From Clostridia bacterium (GTDB lineage Bacteria; Bacillota; DSM-521; Neomoorellales; JACIYF01): a stretch of 47,048 bases of DNA. The position numbers and the translations under genes are program-made. The notes below the pieces were generated by a model. It did no database searches. It saw nothing but the letters and a program-made list of their open reading frames with translations, and was not told the DNA's origin. Location of the stretch: NCBI GenBank assembly GCA_014360065.1, contig JACIYF010000010.1, positions 1 to 47,048 on the forward strand. Reading direction: 5' to 3'. Below, piece by piece: positions 1-7,838 of the stretch (positions are counted from its first letter, which is position 1; each line of letters begins with the position of its first letter).

Positions 1-207
1 CCCCGGCCCGGTTGGCGCTCAGCCAGAGTCGAACCAGACAAGGCAGGTCGCTCCACCTTAACTTCCATGTTGATCATCTCGACCTAATTCGACTCAGATT
101 GCTTACATGATTTTAACACAACCATTGAGCTTGAGAGCGACATCCAGCAGAAATTTCTTCGTAAAATGGCTGGCAGGCGGAAGGAATTTCAACCCAGCTG
201 GAGAATA

Positions 208-418
208 TCATATTACCAAACCAGGCAAAGGGATTGCCTGAGAGCGGCTGAAGCCGCTAGAGTCAGGATCATGGGGCTTGAGAAACCGATAGTCAGCGCA
301 CCCGGAACATAGCTGCAAGGGCCGGCGGTAGCGGCTAGCTAATGCGCCAGGGTCCGCACACCGGGAGCATAGCTCAAAAGGGAGTTTTGGCAGACAATTA
401 CATAGGTTAGTACTCGGC
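208..418 (+). promoter_or_regulatory. Structured 5' leader upstream of ecfT (aptamer class not identified)
   Basis: This stretch holds no convincing gene but several RNA-like structures. Two hairpins follow each other directly: CAGGCA at 222-227 with TGCCTG at 235-240, and AGCGGCT at 243-249 with AGCCGCT at 252-258. A 19-bp imperfect direct repeat (296-314 and 356-374, 16 of 19 identical, ending CATAGCT) sits between these and the terminator-like hairpin at 419-469. A long folded leader before a cobalt transporter suggests a metal or corrinoid riboswitch. I could not match it by eye to the conserved boxes of the cobalamin or NiCo classes, so the ligand is open. Positions 1-207 show nothing I can assign. 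Confidence 0.4.
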
Positions 419-469
419 AACCATGGAGGTGCCATTTTCCCGAAGGGAACGGGGCCACCATGGTTTTTG
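419..469 (+). terminator. Terminator-like hairpin (attenuator) before ecfT
   Basis: AACCATGG (419-426) pairs with CCATGGTT (458-465), with an inner TTCCC/GGGAA stem and a T-rich tail. It lies only about 25 bp before the ecfT start, so it most likely acts as a conditional terminator in the leader. A near copy precedes cbiM at 2488-2543. Confidence 0.65.
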
Positions 470-493
470 TTTACTCATCTGGAGGAATAGGCA

Positions 494-1354
494 ATGGGTT
501 ATCCGACACTTGATCGCTATGCTGAATTGGATTCGCCCATCCACCGCCTTGACCCTAGGGTCAAGTGGGTAGCAGCATTGGCGCTGGTAGTAACCATCGT
601 CACCTTGCGCTCATGGTCATCCCTGCTGACAGCCATTGTTGGGGTCGTGCTGATAGCCTGGGTTTCGCGCCTACCGGTAACCTATATACTCCGGCGCTTG
701 CTTCTAATTCTCCCTTTTGCTGGAGTAGCTTGGCTGCTTTTGCCTTTCATTGAACCGGGAGCAATGGTCCTACGGGTATCTGTGCGGGGCCTCTTCAGTT
801 TGGCTATTACTTACCAAGGGCTAGAGCACGCGGCCATCCTTTCCCTGCGAGCGGCCGGGGCCGTCATGGTCTTGACTATACTTACTTCTACTACTAAGTT
901 CCAGGCGCTGGTCCGCGCCCTTCGGGACCTCAAGGTTCCCTCCTTAATGGTGTCCCTGCTGGAGTTTACGGTGCGCTACATTTTCGTGTTGGCAAGCGAG
1001 CTCCAGCGCATGCAGAGGGCGCGCAAGGCCCGCGGGTTTGTGCCCCAAAGCATCTTTCGTCCCCATACTTTCCGGACCCTGGGGCAAACCATCGGCCTGT
1101 TGCTATTGCGCTCGTTGGATCGAGCCGAAAGGGTGCACCAGGCCATGCTAGCTCGGAGTTTGGCCGGAAGCAAAGCTACGATGCCAAGATCTGAACTAGC
1201 TCCTCGCCCAGGCATGAGTGCTTCTTCGGTTCGGACCGCTGCACCGCTGGCAGCTTGGCAGCTGCTTAGCCGGCAGGACTTGCTCTGTATTCTGGTGGTT
1301 ACTGGCTTGATATTCTTGTTGGTAGGTTGGGATCGAGGGGGCTTGATGCTGTGA
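494..1354 (+). CDS. ecfT: Energy-coupling factor transmembrane protein EcfT/CbiQ (cobalt uptake)
   Basis: Integral membrane coupling subunit of an ECF/Cbi-type transporter, linking the ATPase CbiO to the substrate-capture proteins CbiM/CbiN. The 286-residue product has several hydrophobic segments (roughly residues 25-60, 65-90, 110-130 and 260-280) and a cytoplasmic region with the Ala-Arg-Gly motif typical of EcfT coupling helices (ARKARGF near residue 175), plus a second ARS-type motif near residue 217. A strong GGAGG ribosome site lies at 480-484, before the ATG. The gene overlaps cbiO, so the two are translationally coupled. cbiM and cbiN lie just downstream, which makes Co2+ the likely substrate; nickel is possible. 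Confidence 0.9.
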   Translation: MGYPTLDRYAELDSPIHRLDPRVKWVAALALVVTIVTLRSWSSLLTAIVGVVLIAWVSRLPVTYILRRLLLILPFAGVAWLLLPFIEPGAMVLRVSVRGLFSLAITYQGLEHAAILSLRAAGAVMVLTILTSTTKFQALVRALRDLKVPSLMVSLLEFTVRYIFVLASELQRMQRARKARGFVPQSIFRPHTFRTLGQTIGLLLLRSLDRAERVHQAMLARSLAGSKATMPRSELAPRPGMSASSVRTAAPLAAWQLLSRQDLLCILVVTGLIFLLVGWDRGGLML

Positions 1355-2265
1355 GCGCCGCCATGCCCTCAACCAACCATGCTAAAGCCGACCAAGGCCA
1401 GGAAATTGCTATTCAGGTAAGGGACCTACACTACCGTTACCGGGGCGGGCACGAGGCTTTGCGGGGCGTATCCCTGACCATTAAAAAGGGTACTCGGGCC
1501 GTCTTCTTAGGCCCCAACGGAGCCGGGAAATCGACTTTGCTCCTACATTTCAACGGCACCTACTTGCCCTCTCAAGGTCAAGTGGAAGTATTCGGCCAGG
1601 AGATCAATACCCGCACGGAAAGCTGGGTCAAGAGCCAGGTGGGCTTGGTTTTCCAGGATCCCGACGACCAAGTATTCTGTTCCACCGTAGAAGAGGATAT
1701 CGCTTTCGGACCCACCAACCTAGGCTGGACTCCTGAGGAGGTACAAAGGCGGGTACAAGAAGTGGTGGCGGCCTTGGGGCTAGAGAAGCTAGCCCCAAGG
1801 CCGCCCCACCAGCTGAGTTACGGCGAGAAAAAGCGGGTAGCCATTGCTGGCATCCTGGCCATGCAACCTCAAGTGATAGTCTTTGATGAGCCCACCGCTT
1901 TCCTGGATCCAAAGAGCCGGTTGGCTGTCTGGAAGATCATGGACAGCCTAAGCAACCAGGGAAAGACGGTGATCGTGGCTACCCACGACGTTGATTTGGC
2001 AGCCGAATGGGCCGAGCAGGTATTCGTGCTCAAGGAAGGGAGGTTGTTGGTAAGCGGAACCCCGGACATCCTTACCGATCGGGAGGTGGTCGAGGCAGCC
2101 GATTTATCTTTCCCCACCGTTACTGAGGTGTTCCGCCGGGCCGGGCAGCTAACTGCCAGCGCTCCCCAAGATCACGGGTTGAAAACCATGGGGGCAAAGA
2201 ACCTCCCCAAAACCATTGCCGAAGCTGCCCAGTTGATTGCCGGCCTCTTGGCCTCGCTGCCATAG
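1351..2265 (+). CDS. cbiO: Cobalt ECF transporter ATP-binding protein CbiO
   Basis: Cytoplasmic ABC ATPase that powers the cobalt importer. It shows Walker A (GPNGAGKS), the Q-loop (FQDPDDQVF, typical of EcfA/CbiO), the signature LSYGEKK, Walker B (VIVFDEP) and a switch histidine (ATHD). I chose the GTG at 1351 because it overlaps the ecfT TGA stop (GTGA) and has a GAGGGGG ribosome site about 10 bp upstream; the reading frame is open back to 1327. The protein has about 304 residues. The last 40 or so residues, after the ATPase core, are a less conserved tail. It sits between ecfT and the long cbiM leader. Confidence 0.92.
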   Translation: MSAAMPSTNHAKADQGQEIAIQVRDLHYRYRGGHEALRGVSLTIKKGTRAVFLGPNGAGKSTLLLHFNGTYLPSQGQVEVFGQEINTRTESWVKSQVGLVFQDPDDQVFCSTVEEDIAFGPTNLGWTPEEVQRRVQEVVAALGLEKLAPRPPHQLSYGEKKRVAIAGILAMQPQVIVFDEPTAFLDPKSRLAVWKIMDSLSNQGKTVIVATHDVDLAAEWAEQVFVLKEGRLLVSGTPDILTDREVVEAADLSFPTVTEVFRRAGQLTASAPQDHGLKTMGAKNLPKTIAEAAQLIAGLLASLP

Positions 2266-2487
2266 GTGCCAGCCAAGGGCTCGCCCGGGCTGAACTTGAC
2301 AACCTCGTGCTCGTCCCAAGCCGGGCAGAGTTGACGGTGCTCGCCGATGACCAGCGGAACCAAGCGAAGGCCAAGTATCGCCAACGTAAAGAGTAAGGAT
2401 ACCCCGGTGGGGCGGAATGCCAACCTAGGAAGGCTCGGTTAGCGCTACCGGGCCAGCAGCCTAAACCGAATATAATCCGGACTGGTA
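2266..2487 (+). promoter_or_regulatory. Long non-coding leader between cbiO and cbiM
   Basis: No supported gene in 2266-2798. The segment contains GC-rich potential stems (for example CCCGG at 2284-2288 with CCGGG near 2322) and ends in the terminator-like hairpin at 2488-2543. The arrangement mirrors the ecfT leader, but I see no extended primary-sequence match outside the hairpin. A riboswitch or metal-responsive attenuator is plausible but not shown. Confidence 0.3.
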
Positions 2488-2543
2488 ACCATGGAGGTAC
2501 CGCCCTTCCCGGGGAGGGAAGTCGCTTGCCCATGGTTTTTTTG
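2488..2543 (+). terminator. Terminator-like hairpin (attenuator) upstream of cbiM
   Basis: AACCATGG (2488-2495) pairs with CCATGGTT (2531-2538), enclosing an inner CTTCCC/GGGAAG stem and followed by seven T residues. The 5' strand AACCATGGAGGT matches the hairpin before ecfT. It could terminate the ecfT-cbiO transcript or act as an attenuator for cbiM, about 255 bp downstream. Confidence 0.7.
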
Positions 2544-2798
2544 TACACAGCCTGTGCGGCTACGATACCCCAGCCGCACAAGCGGAGAACGAAAAAGGCA
2601 CGTAGGGGGCTGGTCCGGAAGTGACATTAAGGCGACAGCCACGCCCGGGTAACAGCGAAAACGGAGACGGGGCAAACCAGCTACGGACATAAAGGTCCAA
2701 TTGGTCGGGAAGCTCGCCGGCAGTTGAGGCAGAGCGGAGGAACAGCGGACCGGCCAGCCGAGAGCAGACATATTCTTCTTAAGAGGAGGGCAAGAGAA

Positions 2799-3440
2799 AT
2801 GCATATTCCCGATGGTTTTATTGATCCCAAGACCTGGATCTCATCAGCAGCTGTCAGCGCCGGGGTGTTAGGGTATGGGCTGAGAAAAACTAGGGAAAAG
2901 CTGGGGGACCGGCAAATCCCTACCATGGGAGTAATGGCCGCCTTCATCTTTGCGGCCCAGATGGTCAACTTCCCCATCATCGGTGGCACTTCCGGCCACC
3001 TCATTGGCGCCGTCCTAGCCGCCATAGTCTTAGGGCCATGGGCTGCTTCCATAGTCATGACCACCATTTTAGTGATTCAGTGCCTGGTTTTTCTCGATGG
3101 CGGGCTCACCGCCCTGGGAGCCAACGTGCTCAACATGGCCATAATCGCGGTCTTTGGAGGTTATTATACTTACCGGTGGCTAACCCGGCTCATCAAATGG
3201 GAGAGATCTTGGTTGCCCGCTACCTTCATCGCTTCCTGGCTCTCGGTACTCTTGGCCGCTAGTGCTTGCGCCCTGGAACTGGCTTGGTCAGGAACTGTTC
3301 CCCTGAACGTAGCCCTGGGAGCCATGCTCCTTTGGCACCTTTTCATTGGTTTGGGTGAGGCTATCATTACTACCGCCATCGTCGCCTATTTGGTCAACGC
3401 CCGCAAAGAACTGGTTTTGGACCATAGCGCTAAAGTTTGA
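2799..3440 (+). CDS. cbiM: Cobalt transport substrate-capture protein CbiM
   Basis: Integral membrane protein that binds and passes the metal in CbiMNQO importers. The mature-like N terminus MHIPDGF is diagnostic: in the family, His2 and the amino terminus take part in metal binding. That is why I start at the ATG at 2799, with an AAGAGGAGG ribosome site 9 bp upstream, instead of at earlier in-frame codons. The product has 213 residues with about six hydrophobic helices. It is followed after 158 bp by cbiN. Confidence 0.93.
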   Translation: MHIPDGFIDPKTWISSAAVSAGVLGYGLRKTREKLGDRQIPTMGVMAAFIFAAQMVNFPIIGGTSGHLIGAVLAAIVLGPWAASIVMTTILVIQCLVFLDGGLTALGANVLNMAIIAVFGGYYTYRWLTRLIKWERSWLPATFIASWLSVLLAASACALELAWSGTVPLNVALGAMLLWHLFIGLGEAIITTAIVAYLVNARKELVLDHSAKV

Positions 3441-3598
3441 GCAGGAGCACCGTTTGGTCTTCTTACCAACGACGCCGGCCGAGCTTTCGGGTAACCTGGC
3501 CAAAGCCAAAGGTCGACACAGCACCAATCTAGCGCTGAGCGGAGAAGGCGGGTGCCAGGCAGCGCGTTCAATTAACTTCTTTGCGAGAGGTGGTTAAG

Positions 3599-3880
3599 TT
3601 GAAAAGATATATCTGGATTTGGTTGGTGGTGGCTTTAGCCGTGGGCGCACTGCTTTCTCCCTTTGCTTCGCCCAACCCGGACGGGCTGGAGAAAGTAGCT
3701 GAAACCCACGGGTTCATCGATAAAGGCGTAAGCTTGATTGCCGCTCCCATCGCCGATTACCTGCTACCAGGAGTAGCGAACGAAAAAATTGCCACGGGAT
3801 TGGCCGGCATAATCGGGGTACTGATAACCTTTGCAGCTGTATATGCCATCGGCAAGGTGGTGACCAAGCCTAAAGGTTGA
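3599..3880 (+). CDS. cbiN: Cobalt transport protein CbiN (PDGLE domain)
   Basis: Small membrane accessory of CbiM. The roughly 93-residue product has an N-terminal hydrophobic helix, the PDGLE signature (SPNPDGLEKVAE near residues 30-41) and a C-terminal helix (about residues 65-88), the usual two-helix layout. I chose the TTG at 3599, six bases after a GAGAGGTGG ribosome site, giving MKRYIWIW; the frame is open to 3581. It completes the CbiM-N-Q-O set in this window. Confidence 0.85.
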   Translation: MKRYIWIWLVVALAVGALLSPFASPNPDGLEKVAETHGFIDKGVSLIAAPIADYLLPGVANEKIATGLAGIIGVLITFAAVYAIGKVVTKPKG

Positions 3881-3890
3881 CGGAAAGGCC

Positions 3891-3922
3891 GCGGCCCTAC
3901 CCACGGGGTGGGGTAGGGCCGC
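3891..3922. terminator. Strong bidirectional hairpin between cbiN and the NifX-like gene
   Basis: Perfect 12-bp arms GCGGCCCTACCC (3891-3902) and GGGTAGGGCCGC (3911-3922) around an 8-nt loop. It lies between two convergent genes. There is no clean T-run on either side, so it is either a terminator without a U-tract or an mRNA 3'-end stabiliser. Confidence 0.6.
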
Positions 3923-3966
3923 AGTCGATTGCACCGCGTCATCTGGCCAGCTAGGGGTGATGAGGC

Positions 3967-4335
3967 TTAGCAACCGTGCTGGCAGTTGTGGTGGTGGCTG
4001 CTGCCACCGTGGTCACAGCTACTCTCCCCAGGCTCTAAGGTTCCTTGAAGATAGGCACGAATGACATCGTCCACCGGCCCGGCTACGCCTAGGACAGTAT
4101 CAATGTTGTGCTGGCTAAAAAGCTCCTGAGCACGCGGGCCCATACCCCCGGCAATAATGCAGGTGACCCCTAAATTGCTGAGGTACCCGGGCAGGAAACC
4201 TGGCTGATGCCCGGGGTTGGGGATTACCGTTTTGCTGATAATATTGCCGTTTTCCACTGTAAACAAGGTATACTCCGGGCAGTGGCCAAAATGCTGGGAA
4301 ACCAGATTACCCTCCGATGCAACTGCTACTTTCAT
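3967..4335 (-). CDS. NifX/NifB-type dinitrogenase cofactor-family protein with His/Cys-rich tail
   Basis: Member of the small NifX/NifB C-terminal-like family (COG1433), whose relatives bind Fe-S or metal cofactors. The 122-residue product starts MKVAVASEG, with a GGAGG site on the minus strand just upstream (4341-4346), and contains the family features GHCPEY and GGMGPRAQELF. After the domain it ends in a metal-ligand-rich tail (CDHGG, then SHHHNCQHGC). It follows the Mrp ATPase gene by about 60 bp, as is common in anaerobes, and probably works with it. The exact cargo (Fe-S cluster, Ni, Co or Mo) is not known. Confidence 0.8.
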   Translation of the reverse strand: MKVAVASEGNLVSQHFGHCPEYTLFTVENGNIISKTVIPNPGHQPGFLPGYLSNLGVTCIIAGGMGPRAQELFSQHNIDTVLGVAGPVDDVIRAYLQGTLEPGESSCDHGGSSHHHNCQHGC

Positions 4336-4397
4336 CCAACTAGCCTCCTCAGAGAAAACATTCATTTCTAGCCGGAGCCTGGCGTATGGGGTAACCC

Positions 4398-5279
4398 TCA
4401 GTGAACATTGTTTTCCAGCGCTTCCACGACCTCGGGCATTTGGCCCTGGTATTTCTCGATTTCCCCCTGGTCGCAGAGGGCAGCCAATTCAGGGTCCAAG
4501 GGGAGGCTACCTAGGAAAGGTACCCCGGCGGCCCGGGCCACTTCCTGGGCACGGGAAGGTCCAAATACGTGCAGTACCTCTCCACAGTGGGGGCAAGTAA
4601 TGTAGCTCATGTTCTCCACCAAGCCTAAAATGGAGACCCCCATGGCCTCTGCCATCTTCATGGCCTTCTTGACCACCATCACCGCCAGCTCCTGGGGTGA
4701 AGAGACAATGACCACGCTGTCCAACGGCAGAGACTGCATTACCGTCAAGGGAGCATCCCCCGTGCCCGGGGGTAAGTCCACCAGCAGGTAATCCAATGGA
4801 CCCCAAACCACATCGGTCCAAAATTGTTTTACGGCACTAGCAATCAGCGGTCCCCGCCAAATCACCGGGTCATCCTCGCGGGGCAGGAGCAGGTTTAAAG
4901 ACATGATCTCGATGCCGCTCTTGCTCTTTACCGGAAGCAGGCCAAATTCAAAGGATTCGGGCCGGTCCTTGATCCCGAATATCTTGGGAATGCTAGGGCC
5001 AGTTATGTCGGCATCCAGCACCCCTACCTTGTAACCCTTACGGGCTAGGCTCACGGCGACAAGGGAGGTGACCGAGGATTTGCCTACCCCACCCTTGCCG
5101 CTCATGATGGCCACCACGTGGTGAATATCATTCATCTGGTTCTGGGGTAGTTTGCCCGGAGCTGCTTCTTGACTAGCCTGGTTATGGTCGGCCGCTTTGA
5201 CCGAGCAGCCGCTTTCTCCACAAGTGTTGGAGTCGCAGCTGGTAGCGCTGCAAGCCGTGTTATTACCGTTGTCCGCCAT
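4398..5279 (-). CDS. mrp: Mrp/NBP35-type Fe-S cluster carrier ATPase
   Basis: Cytoplasmic P-loop ATPase of the Mrp/ApbC/NBP35 group that carries and transfers Fe-S clusters. It shows a deviant Walker A (SGKGGVGKSS near residue 60), a switch region (DADITGPSIP), the PPGTGD motif and the CPHC pair near residue 235 that holds the bridging cluster at the dimer interface. A Cys-rich N-terminal extension (six Cys in the first 26 residues) precedes the ATPase, as in NBP35-like forms. Length is 293 residues. Its own promoter is visible at 5349-5378, and it heads a two-gene unit with the NifX-like gene. Confidence 0.9.
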   Translation of the reverse strand: MADNGNNTACSATSCDSNTCGESGCSVKAADHNQASQEAAPGKLPQNQMNDIHHVVAIMSGKGGVGKSSVTSLVAVSLARKGYKVGVLDADITGPSIPKIFGIKDRPESFEFGLLPVKSKSGIEIMSLNLLLPREDDPVIWRGPLIASAVKQFWTDVVWGPLDYLLVDLPPGTGDAPLTVMQSLPLDSVVIVSSPQELAVMVVKKAMKMAEAMGVSILGLVENMSYITCPHCGEVLHVFGPSRAQEVARAAGVPFLGSLPLDPELAALCDQGEIEKYQGQMPEVVEALENNVH

Positions 5280-5348
5280 TTCCTAGTCCCCTTTACGCCA
5301 TCTGGTATTGGCAGAGCAGTACTAGTCTGTCCGTACCGTGCCTCTACT

Positions 5349-5378
5349 ACTATAGCCAAGCTAATGAACATATGTCAA
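5349..5378 (-). promoter_or_regulatory. Sigma-A promoter of mrp
   Basis: On the minus strand TTGACA (5373-5378), an 18-bp spacer and TATAGT (5349-5354), about 70 bp before the mrp start. The -35 region reads TTGACATATGTT and shares the ACATATGTC(A) core with the promoter at 8374-8402. Confidence 0.7.
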
Positions 5379-5410
5379 GATACAATAAACGGGCAAGCAG
5401 ATGTCCCCGC

Positions 5411-6289
5411 TCAGGCCAAAAGCCGAGCTTGAACCTCCGCCCACATGGCCTTAATCTGGCGGGAAACCTCCCGATCTTGGTAGTCCTTATGAACTACCAC
5501 CGGCTGGCCGGCTACCATGGCTTTGACCACTGCCAGATCCACCGCAATCTTCCCGACTACTTCTATCCCTTGCTCGCGGCAGTATGCTTCGATCCGCGCC
5601 GTATTTTCCAGGCAGAGATCGTAGCGATTAATACATACTAAAGCCCGCACCCCAAAGTGCCGACAGACGGCTAACACCCGTTCCAGATCGTGTATTCCCG
5701 ACAGGGTCGGTTCGGTTACTATCAAAGCCATGGAAGCTCCTGAAAGCGATGAGATCACCGGGCAACCAATTCCTGGAGGACCATCGGTGATAATCAGGCT
5801 TTTTCCTTGGGCTTCTGCCAGCTCCCTGGCTTTCTGCCTTACTAAAGTAACCAGCTTGCCAGAGTTGGCCTCACCTATGCCCAGCCTTCCGTGCACTAAG
5901 GTGCCATAAGGAGTATCGGAGACCATGCACTGCCCGGATATGACTTCTTCCATGCTTATGGTTTCCGTTGGGCAGATGTGATAGCAAACCTGGCACCCTT
6001 CGCAAGCAGTAGGATCCACTTTAAAGTCTCTGATGGCTTCGAACCGGCAAAGGGAAACACACAGGCCGCATTGTAAGCAATCTTCTTCCTTGATAACTGC
6101 CACTCGCGAAGCCCGGAAAGGCTCCGCCTCCTTCAGCGTGGCCTCCAACAAAAGGTGTAAATTGGCCGCGTCCACGTCGCAGTCAGCCAGTACTGCTCCG
6201 GAGTTAAGCGCCGCCAGCGAGCCAACCATGGAAGTCTTTCCGGTTCCGCCTTTACCGCTTATGACTACCAGCTCTCTCACCTTTCCCAC
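5411..6289 (-). CDS. MinD-superfamily ATPase with inserted ferredoxin domain (second of pair)
   Basis: P-loop ATPase of the MinD/ParA/NifH superfamily with a two-[4Fe-4S] ferredoxin domain inserted after the Walker A region. Visible are SGKGGTGKTS (residues 10-19), DCDVDAAN, then CLQCGLCVSLC and CEGCQVCYHIC (about residues 72-106), and the second ATPase half with DGPPGIGCP. The 292-residue product starts at a GTG at 6289 or 6280. It overlaps the upstream paralogue by 38 bp, so the pair is translationally coupled and probably forms a heterodimer. The family occurs in anaerobes next to Mrp and NifX-like genes; its molecular job is not established. I infer Fe-S or metal-cofactor assembly. Confidence 0.85.
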   Translation of the reverse strand: MGKVRELVVISGKGGTGKTSMVGSLAALNSGAVLADCDVDAANLHLLLEATLKEAEPFRASRVAVIKEEDCLQCGLCVSLCRFEAIRDFKVDPTACEGCQVCYHICPTETISMEEVISGQCMVSDTPYGTLVHGRLGIGEANSGKLVTLVRQKARELAEAQGKSLIITDGPPGIGCPVISSLSGASMALIVTEPTLSGIHDLERVLAVCRHFGVRALVCINRYDLCLENTARIEAYCREQGIEVVGKIAVDLAVVKAMVAGQPVVVHKDYQDREVSRQIKAMWAEVQARLLA

Positions 6290-7169
6290 CCTGCTTTACC
6301 ACCTTCTCATACAAGGCCACGAATTGGGATTCCCAGGCCCGGTTATGGAGGACTATAGCCTCTCCCCGAGCATAAAAACGGGCCAGCTCCTGGTCCCAGG
6401 GTATGCGCATTAGGATCGGCAGATCTTGCTCGTGGCAATAATGTTCCACTCGCTCATCTCCCAGGTCAGCTCGGTTAATCACTACTCCACAGGGAACAGC
6501 GAGCCTGCGGAGCATCTCCACCGCCAGGACTAAATCATTGAAACCAAAGGGCGTGGGCTCGGTAACCAAAATGCAAAAGTCCGCTCCCCTGACGGTTTCG
6601 ATGACCGGGCAGGAAGTTCCCGGCGGAGCATCCAGAATAGATACCCCGTCCGGCTTCACCTGCTGCTTTACCGCCCGGATTGCCGGGACTGCCATGGCCT
6701 CCCCTGGGTTGAGCCGGCCCTGGATTAGTTCCAAAGGGTCCCCTCCCTTACTAGACCCAACCGGCGCTCCCTGGTCAACCAACCCCACCTCAAGGACTCC
6801 AATCGGCCGCTCAACCTCCTTTATGGCCCCCCGAGGGCAAAAGCGCGCGCAGCCGCCGCACCCGTGGCACAGCTGGTCAAATACCAACACTACCTCCTTG
6901 GCCACGGCTATGGCATTGAAAGCGCAAACTTGAGCGCAACGCCCGCAGTAATCGCATTTTTCCCGGTCGACCTCAGGCACCGGGATGGACACGGGCCAAG
7001 ATTGCCTTACCTTCGGCTTGAGAAAGATGGCGGCGTTGGGTTCTTCTACGTCACAGTCCAATAATTGAATAGGCAACAAAGGCCGGGAGCGCCATAAGGA
7101 CAGGGCTAGGTTGACAGCCACCGTCGTCTTGCCCGTGCCGCCCTTTCCGCTGGCAACCGCAATTCTCAT
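6252..7169 (-). CDS. MinD-superfamily ATPase with inserted ferredoxin domain (first of pair)
   Basis: Paralogue of the following gene with the same design: SGKGGTGKTT at the N terminus, DCDVEEPNA, inserted ferredoxin motifs CDYCGRCAQVC and CHGCGGCARFC (roughly residues 70-110) and DAPPGTSCP in the ATPase core. I start at the ATG at 7169 (MRIAVASGKGG), a normal N terminus for the family with a GGAG site ten bases upstream; the frame is open to a GTG at 7187. The product has 305 residues. It lies downstream of the DUF5320 gene and may share the promoter at 8374-8402. Cluster handling is inferred. Confidence 0.85.
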   Translation of the reverse strand: MRIAVASGKGGTGKTTVAVNLALSLWRSRPLLPIQLLDCDVEEPNAAIFLKPKVRQSWPVSIPVPEVDREKCDYCGRCAQVCAFNAIAVAKEVVLVFDQLCHGCGGCARFCPRGAIKEVERPIGVLEVGLVDQGAPVGSSKGGDPLELIQGRLNPGEAMAVPAIRAVKQQVKPDGVSILDAPPGTSCPVIETVRGADFCILVTEPTPFGFNDLVLAVEMLRRLAVPCGVVINRADLGDERVEHYCHEQDLPILMRIPWDQELARFYARGEAIVLHNRAWESQFVALYEKVVKQGGKGERAGSHKR

Positions 7170-7344
7170 GGGCTTTCCACTCCGCACCGCAAATAACCAT
7201 CTGCTCCATCCATGCGTCTTTTGTAGGTAGTTAGGAGCCCAGGGCTCTTTAGTCTGCTTTCTCGGCTCGATACTCAGGCCTTTAGCTGCTGGCCCTGGTC
7301 TACTGGACTTTGGTCCCTCGCCCCAGGCCCCTAGCTAACCAGCT

Positions 7345-7746
7345 CTACTCTCCTTCTTCCTGGCCCTTGGTTTCTTCGGACAGCTCCCCCAGGCGCTTCT
7401 CCAAAGCCTTCATCTGCCGGCTTAGTGCCTGCATCTGGTCTTTCAAGAAAGCCTTTTCCTGCTCGGTATCAGGAACGGCACCTGGACCCGCATAGGGACC
7501 AGCGTAGGGCGAGTAGGGTCCGTAGGCGGGATACGGTGGATATGCCCAAACCCAGCCTGGCCAGGCACAGCGCAGACCTAAACCACGACCACGGCCTCGA
7601 CCCATCCCTAGCCCTCGGCCGAACCCAAAACCCCAGCCAGCTACGGGGTTCGCGAAGCCTGGCACCGGATAACCGGAACAATATCCGGCTGCCCTGCCGG
7701 TTCTCGGTCCCATTCCCCAAGGACCAGTCCTATCTCCTCTAGGCAT
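7345..7746 (-). CDS. DUF5320-family small protein (Gly/Tyr/Pro-rich with C-terminal coiled coil)
   Basis: The 133-residue product begins MPRGDRTGPWGMGPRTGR, the hallmark N terminus of DUF5320 proteins, continues with Gly/Arg- and Pro/Tyr-rich low-complexity segments (about residues 35-95) and ends in a charged, heptad-like helix (about 98-130) likely to form a coiled coil. The ATG at 7746 has a GGAGGTGAT site at ideal spacing; the upstream in-frame extension is not needed. These proteins typically sit beside NifX-like and MinD-ferredoxin genes, as here. No biochemical function is established; a scaffold or metal-binding role is speculative. Confidence 0.8.
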   Translation of the reverse strand: MPRGDRTGPWGMGPRTGRAAGYCSGYPVPGFANPVAGWGFGFGRGLGMGRGRGRGLGLRCAWPGWVWAYPPYPAYGPYSPYAGPYAGPGAVPDTEQEKAFLKDQMQALSRQMKALEKRLGELSEETKGQEEGE

Positions 7747-7838
7747 ATTTATCACCTCCTCCAAAGCCACTTTCTCGTTGGCCACCATCCCGAGCGCTTG
7801 GCCCTGCCAGGCAGTTTGCCCAATTGGTCTCGCCTGGT

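Noticed and set aside
2266-2480. Cobalamin riboswitch before cbiM
   Set aside because: The context fits, but I could not find the conserved core boxes of the aptamer by eye, so I list only the leader and hairpin.
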